NCBI GenBank assembly: GCA_965371855.1
Contig: CBDUZZ010000023.1
Coordinates: 1 to 61,160 of the forward strand
DNA: 61,160 bases
Direction of reading: 5' to 3'
Origin: JAADEM01 sp965371855
GTDB lineage: Bacteria > Bacteroidota > Bacteroidia > Bacteroidales > Marinilabiliaceae
Positions 16,195 to 24,836 of the stretch are shown here, piece after piece. The stretch's first letter is position 1; every line of letters begins with the position of its first letter. A program made the position numbers and the translations under genes. The notes under the pieces were generated by a model that saw only the letters and a list, made by a program, of their open reading frames with translations, was not told the origin of the DNA and searched no databases.

Positions 16195-16380
16195 GAGTAG
16201 ATACTGATAGTCTACTCAATGATTAATAACCATAAAGATAATAATTACAAATAAACTATCAGCACCCACTTCATCAAACCGTATCTATAAGAAAATATAG
16301 AAAAGGCAATACCGCGTTCAGATTGGGTTCCCGAATGGCGAAACAAGCTGTGCCGACCATCAAAACTAAATTGTTGGCTA
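16195..16380. repeat. Dispersed repeat, copy R2
   Basis: Second copy of the repeat described at 15608-15888, in the same orientation and offset by 519 bases. The segment 16231-16283 matches R1 at 51 of 53 positions; the distal module (TTCCCGAATGGCGAAACAAG, ending AAATTGTTGGCTAG) is more diverged. Confidence 0.6.
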
Positions 16381-16515
16381 GTGTTTAAGTTTAAAATTTA
16401 TTGGTTGTATATTTAGTACTCGTACAATTTTTCCATTCTTTTCACCGGGAATCCAATTGGGCATTTTTTTTATGAAAGATATAGCAAATTGTTCAAGATC
16501 TTCATTGATTTTACT
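16378..16515 (-). pseudogene. Fragment of a TonB C-terminal domain protein
   Basis: Forty-five codons end at a TAG at 16378 and read INEDLEQFAISFIKKMPNWI then PGEKNGKIVRV and INFKL, the hallmark end of Bacteroidota TonB C-terminal domains (MPxWxPGxxNGKxVRV). The upstream frame is closed by a TAA within a 13-bp direct repeat (GATTTTACTTGTT, about 2.5 copies near 16504-16541), and no start codon or N-terminal part is present. It is a remnant. Confidence 0.7.
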
Positions 16516-16593
16516 TGTTGATTTTACTTGTTGATTTTACATTGGTTAACTTGCCGTTCTTTTTAGCATAAACCTATTTTAGAACAAAACATA

Positions 16594-19500
16594 CTATTCA
16601 TTTTCAAAGTTTAATTTGATAAATTTAGTTTCAAAATGCTCTATCAGTAATGGAGAAGTTAATGTAGAGAGTTCTTCTTCAAGGATGTTTACTTCATGGA
16701 TTGAACTTGCTCCTGTTTCTTCCAAAAGTCGTCTAATATCAAGCATGGCATGGTCGCCTTCAATTTCCCGAACATGCAGAATGATGCTATTACCATCTAC
16801 TGAAGGGCTTGTATTTACCAATAATAAACTGGGAACCTTCATATCTATTAATGAACGTGAAATTAGTTTAGTGTTAACACTATTTTTATTGGCTGATATG
16901 ATTCTCGATAATAAGGGTGCTCTGTTACTCCATCCAAATTTTGTGGCAAATATATTGCTATTGTCCTTAGACGATGTAATGCTGTAACTCCATCTTAACT
17001 CACCTTGCTGGCTCGCTTTAAAGTTGGTTACCCAATAGTTATTCAGTACCCACGAATAAATATGATTGGTTTTTGGATGTAAACGGTAGTAATACCTGCC
17101 TATGTTTAAATCGCCAAATTGCACGAGTGGTATTTCGTTGCTGCCAAATACAATTTGTGCATTATCGCTTTGCACTGCTGCAAAATTCTGAATGGTATTC
17201 CAGTCAGATGAAGAGCCTGCCAGCTGGTTCTTTCCCGGATGAACAACTCCTCCTTGTGCCTCAAAAGCTAATTGCCCGCCTTCTAACTTAAATGGAAATG
17301 CCACATATACCCCTTCAGGTGTAAATACCGGTAACTTTATCATTTGATATAAAAACTCAATCTTCTTTTGATAATGATACAACCTGATTTCAATATTAAC
17401 CCCTCTTTCATCGGCACACACCGGCATATCCCCATGTATGAAAAGGCTTTTGTAAATTGCACCATCCGTTATGCCCTTTATATGAATATTACTTAAAATG
17501 GTACGTTTCAAATCAAGTGGCCTATATATGGTATCTCTGGTTGAATTGGTAAGGCGCTCTAAATCATGACGATTTGCCAGCTCTTCGTAGATAAATTGAC
17601 CTAAAGTGAGCGTATCTTTATCATCAACAATATTTTTTTGAAGTTCCTTATCAAAAATCCTGGTAACAACACCTTTGGTTTCATCAACTGAAATTTGATA
17701 GAAACTATTTTCAAATTCCTGATTATCGTTATTTAACTTATTGTCTTCCTTTGCTCCTATATTTATCTGCAATGTTTTATATCCCATAGCAGGAATATCT
17801 TCCACCCAAAGCCCGTAATAAGCACCTTCCATTCTTCGCTGATATATTTGTACAGGAATTACATTTTCATCCAAATCAGTAATTGTATAATCTGCTCCTT
17901 CAGGTATTAACTCATGTTCAATAAAAAGTTTAACCATGCCAGATCGTTGCCAATTAAGAGTGTTAAAAACAGCTATTGTTGGTTGTTTCGATTTTTCAAT
18001 AAAAGGTACAATATATGCCAGTACTTTTTCTTGTAGCATACTCGATTTCTTAGCTGCCTCCCATGCGTAAGAGGATTTCATATTCCACTGATTAATGCTG
18101 TTTTCTGCTAAAGGATCGCTTACACTTTCTGCTGCTCCAAAGGTATGTTCATCATAAAACAGCAGGTTGTCATACACCCCGGTTATGTCTTCCTGAATAT
18201 TATCCGGCAATTTGGCTCCAAGCATTTTTGCCATAGATAAGATGGCTGTGTTTGCAGCAATTTCGACATGTGTGGCTCTAACTACTTTGGTTTCATTAGC
18301 AGCTGAACCGGCACCGTCAGTCCACCAATCAGGCCACGCTACTTTCTGTGAAGGAATGCTGTCAGCATGGTTTTCATCCAGATAAATCATAAACTCTCTG
18401 GCAAGTGCATTTCTTAACTTAGGCCACTCATATTTTTCGTTCCATGCTTTAATAATGTCGCAAACCTTGGTAGAGGGTGGAGAATTATCGGTTACATATC
18501 CTGAAAACTGGAGAGATATCTTATTGTATGGATAGTCTTTCTCTTCAAGTTTGGTAAGGTAATTCGACAAATTAGTTCTAAGTACATCTTGTTGTCCTGT
18601 GGTTAAGCTTAAGCTATTTCCATGCTGATAGTGCTCACTTCTGTACGCCAATAGTCTGTTTCCTGCCGGTGACTGCCACCAAAACGCAGTTGGTTTATCA
18701 AAAGGTAAGCGTGCCCGGTGAGCATGCACTCCCATTGTGAGGTACTTAACATCAGTATTGTGATAATAATCTACCATACACCATGCTATTCCGTTTACAT
18801 CATTTTGCATGGCCGTTGTTACATCAATACCTCTGTTTTTCAACATTCTCAATGTTTTGGTTTGGAAAGCAAGGGCAGACTCATCTATTATTTCTGAAAA
18901 ATTAAAGAACATGGCTGTTGCTTCAATTCGACCTTCCTGAAGCCGTTTCAAGAGCCTGTCTATTTGTGCTTGCGGGCGACTTTTTAAATATTCTCTTACA
19001 GACCATGAAGTTTCACATGTCCATCTAAATTTGGCTGCATCAGGATAATCGTCTGTTAAATCACAATAATCGAGTGCATTGTCGATAAATTTAAGGTGTT
19101 CAGGAAGAATTTCGGTTTGCGGTCTCGTGTATCCAATATCTGAATGCGTGTGTTGAACTAAGTAAATTTCCCACTCTTTTACCGGTGATAGCCGGAATTT
19201 TTTATGAACAGATTTTTGGTTACCAATTTTAATCTCAGCAGAAAGCCCGGTTGGTTTTTCTACTTTAGGCAGGTTCAGCTCTACTTTATTGTAACCTGCT
19301 TTTAATAGTGTTTTTATTTTTTTATTCCCTACAGAAATTACAGTATTTGCATCTTCTCCAACATGAACAAAATCGACACTAACGGAGTGATATAATTTAC
19401 CCGCTTCTTTTACCACAACTTTATTTTGATAGATGTTTATGTTTTCATCCACTCTGGTTTTAAAGGTCATGAACCAGGCGTTGTTTTCACTTGGTTCGGC

Positions 19501-19998
19501 TTCGATTTTAAGTAGTGTTGGGTTCCCCAATTTTATAGCACTTACAGGGAGTTTTAAAATAGCAAATCCCATTTGGTCTTCATATTTATCGAGCATCGTA
19601 ACATTAAAAGAGAGTTCAGCACCTTCTCTGCCTTTTATCTTTTGAACACCCAAATCGCTGGTTTTAGAACTCTCGAAAGAAAACCATTCTTTATCATTGG
19701 CTGACAAATGAAAAGTAACTGTTTTGGCTGAAACGTCTCTGGCAAAAACCCATATGAAGGTTACAAAAGCCTTGTTGTACGTTGATGGAACAATTTCTGT
19801 CTCCCAGGAAATGGCCGCATAATCGGCTTGCCCACGAGTTAGTAAAGAGGTGTTTACATCAGGGAATGGTGAATGATAGCCAAATCGTTTACCGCTTACT
19901 TCATTAGTAAATCCCTGGTAATATTTTTCTGATTTCTCTTGTGCAAATCCTATGCTATAAGAAATTAGAAATAGCCCGATAAATAGTATCCATTTCAT
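16594..19998 (-). CDS. Glycoside hydrolase family 38 alpha-mannosidase, exported
   Basis: A 1134-residue protein with a Sec signal (MKWILFIGLFLISYSIGFAQ). Residues about 25-275 are beta-rich and not assigned. The GH38 catalytic domain begins with the zinc-binding HTHSDIGYT at about 284-292; the likely nucleophile aspartate is in TAMQNDVNGIAW near 396, and a further histidine pair is in GVHAHRARLPFD and SEHYQHGN. The C-terminal part has the beta-sandwich domains usual for GH38. It would remove alpha-mannose residues from oligosaccharides in the periplasm or outside. Downstream of the ROK kinase and mannose-6-phosphate isomerase on the same strand, it fits a mannose catabolic unit fed by N-glycans. 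The exact linkage preference is unknown. Confidence 0.88.
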   Translation of the reverse strand: MKWILFIGLFLISYSIGFAQEKSEKYYQGFTNEVSGKRFGYHSPFPDVNTSLLTRGQADYAAISWETEIVPSTYNKAFVTFIWVFARDVSAKTVTFHLSANDKEWFSFESSKTSDLGVQKIKGREGAELSFNVTMLDKYEDQMGFAILKLPVSAIKLGNPTLLKIEAEPSENNAWFMTFKTRVDENINIYQNKVVVKEAGKLYHSVSVDFVHVGEDANTVISVGNKKIKTLLKAGYNKVELNLPKVEKPTGLSAEIKIGNQKSVHKKFRLSPVKEWEIYLVQHTHSDIGYTRPQTEILPEHLKFIDNALDYCDLTDDYPDAAKFRWTCETSWSVREYLKSRPQAQIDRLLKRLQEGRIEATAMFFNFSEIIDESALAFQTKTLRMLKNRGIDVTTAMQNDVNGIAWCMVDYYHNTDVKYLTMGVHAHRARLPFDKPTAFWWQSPAGNRLLAYRSEHYQHGNSLSLTTGQQDVLRTNLSNYLTKLEEKDYPYNKISLQFSGYVTDNSPPSTKVCDIIKAWNEKYEWPKLRNALAREFMIYLDENHADSIPSQKVAWPDWWTDGAGSAANETKVVRATHVEIAANTAILSMAKMLGAKLPDNIQEDITGVYDNLLFYDEHTFGAAESVSDPLAENSINQWNMKSSYAWEAAKKSSMLQEKVLAYIVPFIEKSKQPTIAVFNTLNWQRSGMVKLFIEHELIPEGADYTITDLDENVIPVQIYQRRMEGAYYGLWVEDIPAMGYKTLQINIGAKEDNKLNNDNQEFENSFYQISVDETKGVVTRIFDKELQKNIVDDKDTLTLGQFIYEELANRHDLERLTNSTRDTIYRPLDLKRTILSNIHIKGITDGAIYKSLFIHGDMPVCADERGVNIEIRLYHYQKKIEFLYQMIKLPVFTPEGVYVAFPFKLEGGQLAFEAQGGVVHPGKNQLAGSSSDWNTIQNFAAVQSDNAQIVFGSNEIPLVQFGDLNIGRYYYRLHPKTNHIYSWVLNNYWVTNFKASQQGELRWSYSITSSKDNSNIFATKFGWSNRAPLLSRIISANKNSVNTKLISRSLIDMKVPSLLLVNTSPSVDGNSIILHVREIEGDHAMLDIRRLLEETGASSIHEVNILEEELSTLTSPLLIEHFETKFIKLNFENE

Positions 19999-20039
19999 GA
20001 TATAGTTGTTGATTTATTTATAAAAATAACTATTTCATT

Positions 20040-20987
20040 TCACTTCCTTTTTAGAAGTGATTTGATTTTATTCCAATAATTTTCTTCAGATAATCGTGCT
20101 GCACCAAGTATTGCCTGCAGATCGTTTTCGGATGAAATGCTTATATTCGGATTGTCGCCCAATATTTTTAGTTCTGATTTTAAAATGCCCAAAAATAGAG
20201 CGTGGGCTTTGGATATATTTCCACCTATTACAATGCTGTCGATTGATGCTTTTTTTATCCAGGGTGATAGAAAACCGGCTAATTCTTTGCCAAACTGCCT
20301 AAATGTTAATGCAGCGTTTTCATCAACCGGGGCTTTATCAGCAATTTCTTTAACTCCTTTCACCTCAATGCCCGATTTTTGTTTATATGATTTTATTAAT
20401 CCACGTGTTGAAAATGTCTGGTCAGCAATTCCATCTTTAAAAGGTAAGTGATATAAACAGCCTAGTTTAGGTACAGTTTCTCCCTGTAAAACAGGCAAAG
20501 CATCTTTTATAAATGCTGAACCAAACCCGGTACCTAATGTAAGTGCTAAAACACTTTTATCAGCCAGCTTATAATCAGCCCATATTGCTCCCACAGCAAA
20601 AGCTGTTGCATCATTCATAAACCGGATTGAAACTTCACTTTTAAAGTTTAAGCTTTGCTGTAGTTTTTCAATGATGTTAACACCATTTAAACGCTCAAAT
20701 TTCTCAACGCCCTCAAATAAACCTATGCCTTTTACATAATCAAACGGGCCGGGCATGGCAAAGCCAATTCCGGTTGGTTCATTGACCTGAATTTTATTCA
20801 GACTTTCTTTTATGGCACTGCTCCATTTACTAATTATTTCCTCAGCACCAGCCTGATTATCAACATCAACAATCGAATAACTTCCGCTAATAATTGTATG
20901 TGTACTTAAATCAATAGCTGCACAGCTAATATGGCTGCCACCAATATCGGCTCCAATAGCTACATTAATTCGCTTCATTTTTTTCAT
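20040..20987 (-). CDS. ROK family sugar kinase (probable hexokinase, likely mannose or glucose)
   Basis: A 315-residue ASKHA-fold kinase. Motifs: GADIGGSHISCAAID for phosphate binding, GFAMPGPFDY, FMNDATAFAVGAIWAD with the catalytic aspartate, and ALTLGTGFGSAFI. The zinc-binding CxCGxxGCxE of classical ROK repressors and glucokinases is replaced by GCLYHLPFK, which is seen in some Bacteroidota members. There is no N-terminal HTH, so it is an enzyme and not a regulator. It lies between mannose-6-phosphate isomerase and alpha-mannosidase genes, so it probably phosphorylates free mannose to mannose-6-phosphate. The start may be Met1 or Met4. Confidence 0.83.
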   Translation of the reverse strand: MKKMKRINVAIGADIGGSHISCAAIDLSTHTIISGSYSIVDVDNQAGAEEIISKWSSAIKESLNKIQVNEPTGIGFAMPGPFDYVKGIGLFEGVEKFERLNGVNIIEKLQQSLNFKSEVSIRFMNDATAFAVGAIWADYKLADKSVLALTLGTGFGSAFIKDALPVLQGETVPKLGCLYHLPFKDGIADQTFSTRGLIKSYKQKSGIEVKGVKEIADKAPVDENAALTFRQFGKELAGFLSPWIKKASIDSIVIGGNISKAHALFLGILKSELKILGDNPNISISSENDLQAILGAARLSEENYWNKIKSLLKRK

Positions 20988-21012
20988 ATGTTCAGAATAA
21001 AATTTTCATGCT

Positions 21013-21529
21013 TATTTATTGGCTAAATATTATTTTGAGGTGCTACGAGAAATTATGACTCTATGTTGATTCTAGTGGGTGAATTCATAAATAGGAAAAT
21101 ATTTAATCCGCAAATTACGCAAATTTTACGAATTTTTATTAAAAAGCAAACCTTTTATAGTGGCCTCTTTCAAGTTGTTCTTGGAGTGTGTTTGAAGATT
21201 TAGAGAGAGCGAGAAGCTCCGAGATACGAGGAGATCACTCGCCCGAACTTAATCTTTAATCACATGGAAAGTGCAACTTGAAATAAGCCTTGACTTTTTT
21301 GTTTCGTTTTTGTGTCAAGACAAAAATGAAAGGCATATAAAAAGATATTATGAGTTAAAGTTGACAGACATACGAGTTCAAAAAGAAAAACCGCAACGAT
21401 CGCAAGGTTCGCAATAACTCAATTAAAAATCTATCACTTTTGAATTATCAAACCGCCTTACTTAAAAATGGCATTAAAAGAGTAATAAACTAAAGTCAAC
21501 ACCTCAAAATAATATTTATCCTATTTATT
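21013..21529. mobile_element. 501-bp MITE with 22-bp terminal inverted repeats and 8-bp target duplication
   Basis: The ends at 21021-21042 and 21500-21521 are inverted copies, identical over 19 bp (inner core TTATTTTGAGGTG) and matching at 21 of 22 positions. They are flanked by TATTTATT at 21013-21020 and again at 21522-21529, the size and placement of a target-site duplication. The 460-bp interior has no credible reading frame and contains a nested inverted pair TTCAAGTTG / CAACTTGAA (about 21169 and 21272). It lies between mannose-6-phosphate isomerase and the ROK kinase, inside what was probably one operon. It would need a transposase in trans. The parent IS family is not recognised. Confidence 0.82.
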
Positions 21530-21545
21530 ACTACTTTTCTTTTGT

Positions 21546-23330
21546 TTATTTTTGTACTTTTTCTGATTTAACAAATGCTTTAACTACTTTACACGAAACC
21601 TTACTTTCATTAATTAATTTGTAGCTTTTACATGCTGCCGGAATAACAAATGTTTCAGCAAAATTAAATCGTTGTTTCATTCCTTTTTCTGTTTCCAGAA
21701 TAAGAGAAGTTCCTTCTACCAACATTAGAATATGACATTGGTTATTCGTTTGAATTTCAATTGTCTTTTCAAATTCATACCTGTGTACATCATAAAAATG
21801 TTCTTTATGTGTTGGAAGATGAAACAGTTTCCAATCTTTTCCATGCTCAATTGATTTAGGTTTTGAAATATGCTGTTTTTCAATTACATCTCCCTTTCTC
21901 TCAAAGTTTAGGTTTTTAAATCCTCGTTCAATATTTAGTGGTCTTGGATTACCGTCAAGGTCAAGTCGCAACCAATCGTATAACTTAAAAGTAAAAATAT
22001 ATGGTGTAGAACTAATCTCCAACACCAAATTATCTTTTCCGGAACCGTGAATTGTACCGTTGGGTATTAAAAATAAGTCGTGTTTATTAGCTTGTACTGA
22101 TTTAACATGTTTTTCTATATCAACCACAGTTGAATTACTGAAGCTTTCTTCCAATTCAGTTCTGAACTGCACAGGATTAACATCATCATTAAAACCAATG
22201 TAAACATTAGCATCGTTTTTGGTATCAAGAATATAATAACATTCATCCTGAGTGAATTTTTCTCCAAACTCTTTTACGAAATAATCTTGCTGCGGATGTA
22301 CCTGAACAGATAAGTTTCCTCCATCAAAAGTATCAAGGTAATCGAAGCGTATTGGGAAATCGTAACCAAAATAATCAGCCGCTTCTCCAAGTACATTCTT
22401 ATTTTCCTGAAACATCAGAAAGTCAAATGACACTTCAAGCATTTTACCATTATCTTCCAGCATCAAACCGTTTTCAGGAACAATTAACTCGAATGACCAT
22501 GCGTAGTTTGGGACATCTTTGTTCAATTGTTCAATATTTTCTTTCATCCATGAACCACCCCATGGACCCGGTTCAAACCATGGCCTTACCCTGAAATAAT
22601 TTTCACTCATTACTTTAAGGCTATCACGCAAATTTTCTCCTGTGGTCCAAAATGGTTGTTCCGGTCTTTGGTCATCAATAATAATATCAATGTTGGGAAC
22701 TAACTGTTGCTTATGCTTATTTAACACTACCCAGTCAACAAAGTAGAAACGTTTGTACATTATTTTGGCTGCAAAAGCTTTATCTGTACCAATGTTAGTT
22801 ATTGCTCCAGCCCTCATTCTAAACTGCAGTTCATTCTTGGGAAGATCAATATATAATAATGGAGCATCCCATTTGCATAATGCAGCACCGATGCCATATA
22901 AAATATTTATATCTGCATCATTTTCAGCTTTAGTCTTATTCAGTGAATCAGTATTAAAGAAATCATTCAGTGTTAAAGAAGTTCTTCTACCAAAAATTGG
23001 ATTATCACCACCAAGAAATGGGGCTATAAGGTCATCAATTTCAGCACTCTCTTTTAATCCTGCAGAAACATTATGCCATAAAACTTTTAATCCTTTCTTT
23101 TGCAATAGTAAATCAAGGTTATTACACAAATCCTCCCAAAAAATTCCAACATAACTATCAATAACAACGGTTTTATGGGTTTCAATATAATCTGCTAATT
23201 CATTATAACCTGTCTTTATTGAATTTTCCGCAACTTTAAATCCGGGATAAATATCATATTTACCCTGCTTTGTTTTCTTAATATCTTCAGGGATAAGAAT
23301 CTGAGTAGTTTTCCTTTTGTCTAATGTCAT
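21546..23330 (-). CDS. Class I mannose-6-phosphate isomerase-like protein with N-terminal nucleoside-kinase-like domain
   Basis: A 594-residue protein. The C-terminal half (from about 250) has the cupin phosphomannose isomerase pattern: GGNLSVQVHPQQDYFVKEFG gives two metal ligands, ECYYIL a third, and IPNGTIHGSGKDNLVLEIS the fourth. The N-terminal 240 residues look like a P-loop-type regulatory or kinase-like domain (KTVVIDSYVGIFWEDL) without a canonical Walker A, as found in the long isomerases of Bacteroidota. It should interconvert mannose-6-phosphate and fructose-6-phosphate, completing the route from alpha-mannosidase and ROK kinase. The MITE at 21013-21529 begins 16 bases after its stop and separates it from its partners. 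Confidence 0.8.
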   Translation of the reverse strand: MTLDKRKTTQILIPEDIKKTKQGKYDIYPGFKVAENSIKTGYNELADYIETHKTVVIDSYVGIFWEDLCNNLDLLLQKKGLKVLWHNVSAGLKESAEIDDLIAPFLGGDNPIFGRRTSLTLNDFFNTDSLNKTKAENDADINILYGIGAALCKWDAPLLYIDLPKNELQFRMRAGAITNIGTDKAFAAKIMYKRFYFVDWVVLNKHKQQLVPNIDIIIDDQRPEQPFWTTGENLRDSLKVMSENYFRVRPWFEPGPWGGSWMKENIEQLNKDVPNYAWSFELIVPENGLMLEDNGKMLEVSFDFLMFQENKNVLGEAADYFGYDFPIRFDYLDTFDGGNLSVQVHPQQDYFVKEFGEKFTQDECYYILDTKNDANVYIGFNDDVNPVQFRTELEESFSNSTVVDIEKHVKSVQANKHDLFLIPNGTIHGSGKDNLVLEISSTPYIFTFKLYDWLRLDLDGNPRPLNIERGFKNLNFERKGDVIEKQHISKPKSIEHGKDWKLFHLPTHKEHFYDVHRYEFEKTIEIQTNNQCHILMLVEGTSLILETEKGMKQRFNFAETFVIPAACKSYKLINESKVSCKVVKAFVKSEKVQK

Positions 23331-23884
23331 TATATATTATATGTGATTTTTCTTTAAGTATCAACTTCTTTTGGCAATAGCTTATCCTTTAATATATTTT
23401 CTTTTCTTTTCCCATTTGTTTGGTATAAATATTTTTCATCACTTCAGTTTTACCTTCATCTTCAGCAACAGCAAAAGTAGTAAACATCAGATACAGTGTG
23501 TGATTGTTTTTTCAATAAATTTAAGAAAAAAATGAATTGTGAAACAATAATTTTAAATAACCTTACATAAAGTTGCAAAGAAAAAACACAAATTGAATTT
23601 GAAAACTCATCTGTCCAAATTCATTTTATCATTGGGTTTTAGGCCATCAGTTAACTTAAGAAATGAATTCTAGACAGGATGCCAATCCAAAGGTTTTGGG
23701 ATGCCTTGATTGGATTCCTGATTATCAGAACAAGCTGTGCTGACAGCAAAAATTCAGCTAGGTCGTGTGAATGCTTTCCGTATGGCAAGTATTCAAATCA
23801 ACGTACGGTTTGATTACGGGGTTGCCGCAAAACTTCGGCACAGGTATTGCAGATCGCTCAGAGTCCTATTTATTGTAAGTGCTT
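23331..23884. other. Gene-poor region with a small ORF and repeat copy R4
   Basis: Just upstream of the isomerase a minus-strand ATG at 23487 opens 32 codons (MFTTFAVAEDEGKTEVMKNI, ending near 23389). It may be a short peptide or the end of a lost gene; I do not recognise it. From 23690 to 23870 there is a diverged copy of the dispersed repeat family (ATTCCTGATTATCAGAACAA, ending CAGCTAGG near 23762), followed by CCGTATGG and CGTACGGTTTGATTACGGGG. Confidence 0.5.
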
Positions 23885-24223
23885 TTAAGATTGAATCAGC
23901 TTAATAATTTCGTCTCTTAGGTTTGGAATATGCTTTTGGATAATTGCCCAAATATTTTCATCAGATATATTATCATATGCATGAATTATCTGATTTCTTA
24001 ATCCAACAATCTTTTTTGCATTGATAATAGAAAAATCAGGGTCTTGTTTCAAAATCCTATTAACAGACTCGCCAATAATCTCCAAATCTCGTTCAACAGC
24101 ACGTTTAAGGATTAGGTTAGATGAATATTGATTGAAATCTTTTGGAATATCAACAAAATAGCTCTCTATTTCCTCTATAGCTGATTTAATATCATACAGC
24201 CACTTTAGTATCCTCTCTTCCAT
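23885..24223 (-). CDS. hepT: HepT-like toxin (HEPN domain, DUF86)
   Basis: A 112-residue all-helical protein with the HEPN RNase-type motif RNQIIHAY (Rx4HxY) at about residue 76. It is the toxin of a type VII HEPN/MNT system: HepT proteins cut RNA and are inactivated when the partner MNT enzyme adds AMP to the tyrosine of this motif, which is present here. The gene overlaps the upstream nucleotidyltransferase by 32 bases. The pair is flanked by dispersed repeats on both sides, consistent with acquisition as a unit. Confidence 0.85.
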   Translation of the reverse strand: MEERILKWLYDIKSAIEEIESYFVDIPKDFNQYSSNLILKRAVERDLEIIGESVNRILKQDPDFSIINAKKIVGLRNQIIHAYDNISDENIWAIIQKHIPNLRDEIIKLIQS

Positions 24224-24515
24224 ATAATATTATTTTATCTCTATCAATAGATTTCTTAAGAATAGGGTTTTTAATTGTTTGAATTTCTACTAAATCAACA
24301 TCTCGTGAGAAAAGTATCTCTAAATATGTTTTGAAATCCATATAGTTATCAAAATAATCAAATGGATTAACTCCTGAGAAACGAACAAGGAAATCAATAT
24401 CACTTTTATCAGTAAAGTCTCCTTTTGCAATTGAACCGAAAACATAAAGTTCTGCTACATGAAACCTTGTGCAAAGTTTTTTTAATTCATCAATATGTTG
24501 GTCAATTACTTTCAT
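24192..24515 (-). CDS. mntA: MntA-like nucleotidyltransferase antitoxin
   Basis: A 107-residue minimal nucleotidyltransferase. The active-site pattern is LYVFGSIAKGDFTDKSDIDF, with GS and the DxD aspartates at about residues 27-41, and a third carboxylate in VDLVEI. It probably AMPylates and silences the HepT toxin encoded just downstream. A TAnnTTTG box (minus strand, 24520-24527) lies only five bases from the ATG, so if used it would give an almost leaderless mRNA. Confidence 0.85.
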   Translation of the reverse strand: MKVIDQHIDELKKLCTRFHVAELYVFGSIAKGDFTDKSDIDFLVRFSGVNPFDYFDNYMDFKTYLEILFSRDVDLVEIQTIKNPILKKSIDRDKIILYGREDTKVAV

Positions 24516-24597
24516 AATTCAAATTTACGAAATATTCAATAGTCTCAGCATTTATTGTGAAATTAATCAGATTGCTAGTATCAGGGCGCATTACTTA

Positions 24598-24740
24598 GTA
24601 GAGTAGAGCCTGACAGCCTCCACTCGTTTGCTACCTCAAAGATAACAATATAGTAAAGACTGTCAGCACCTCCTTCATCAAACCGTATCCTGAAGAAATA
24701 TCCGGGACAGGCTGTGAAGTTTTCCCTCATGCGGCTAACC
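24598..24740. repeat. Dispersed repeat, copy R3
   Basis: This copy shares TAGAGTAGAGCCTGACAGCC with the start of R1 in diverged form, and CAGCACCTCCTTCATCAAAC at about 24664-24684 with R1 and R2. It ends GCGGCTAACC. It lies immediately upstream of the MntA/HepT pair, as R2 lies upstream of the small ORF at 15897-16193. Confidence 0.5.
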
Positions 24741-24801
24741 TTTCCTGTTCTGCCGGTTTAATTTCCATTTAATCGATAGATTCCAAATACTTTATTTTCC
24801 C

Positions 24802-24809
24802 TATATTTG
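24802..24809 (+). promoter_or_regulatory. Candidate -7 promoter box for the PagL-like gene (TATATTTG)
   Basis: TATATTTG is an exact TAnnTTTG match 27 bases before the GTG start at 24837. No good TTG was found at the -33 position. Confidence 0.4.
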
Positions 24810-24836
24810 ACCTTATACACTAAATATTAAATTTCA

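Noticed and set aside
15608..16380. Intact group II intron
   Set aside because: Only 3'-like motifs are seen. There is no reverse transcriptase frame, no 5' GUGYG boundary and no clear 34-nt domain V.
20040..20987. ROK transcriptional repressor (NagC/XylR type)
   Set aside because: There is no N-terminal HTH; the protein starts directly with the kinase phosphate-binding motif.
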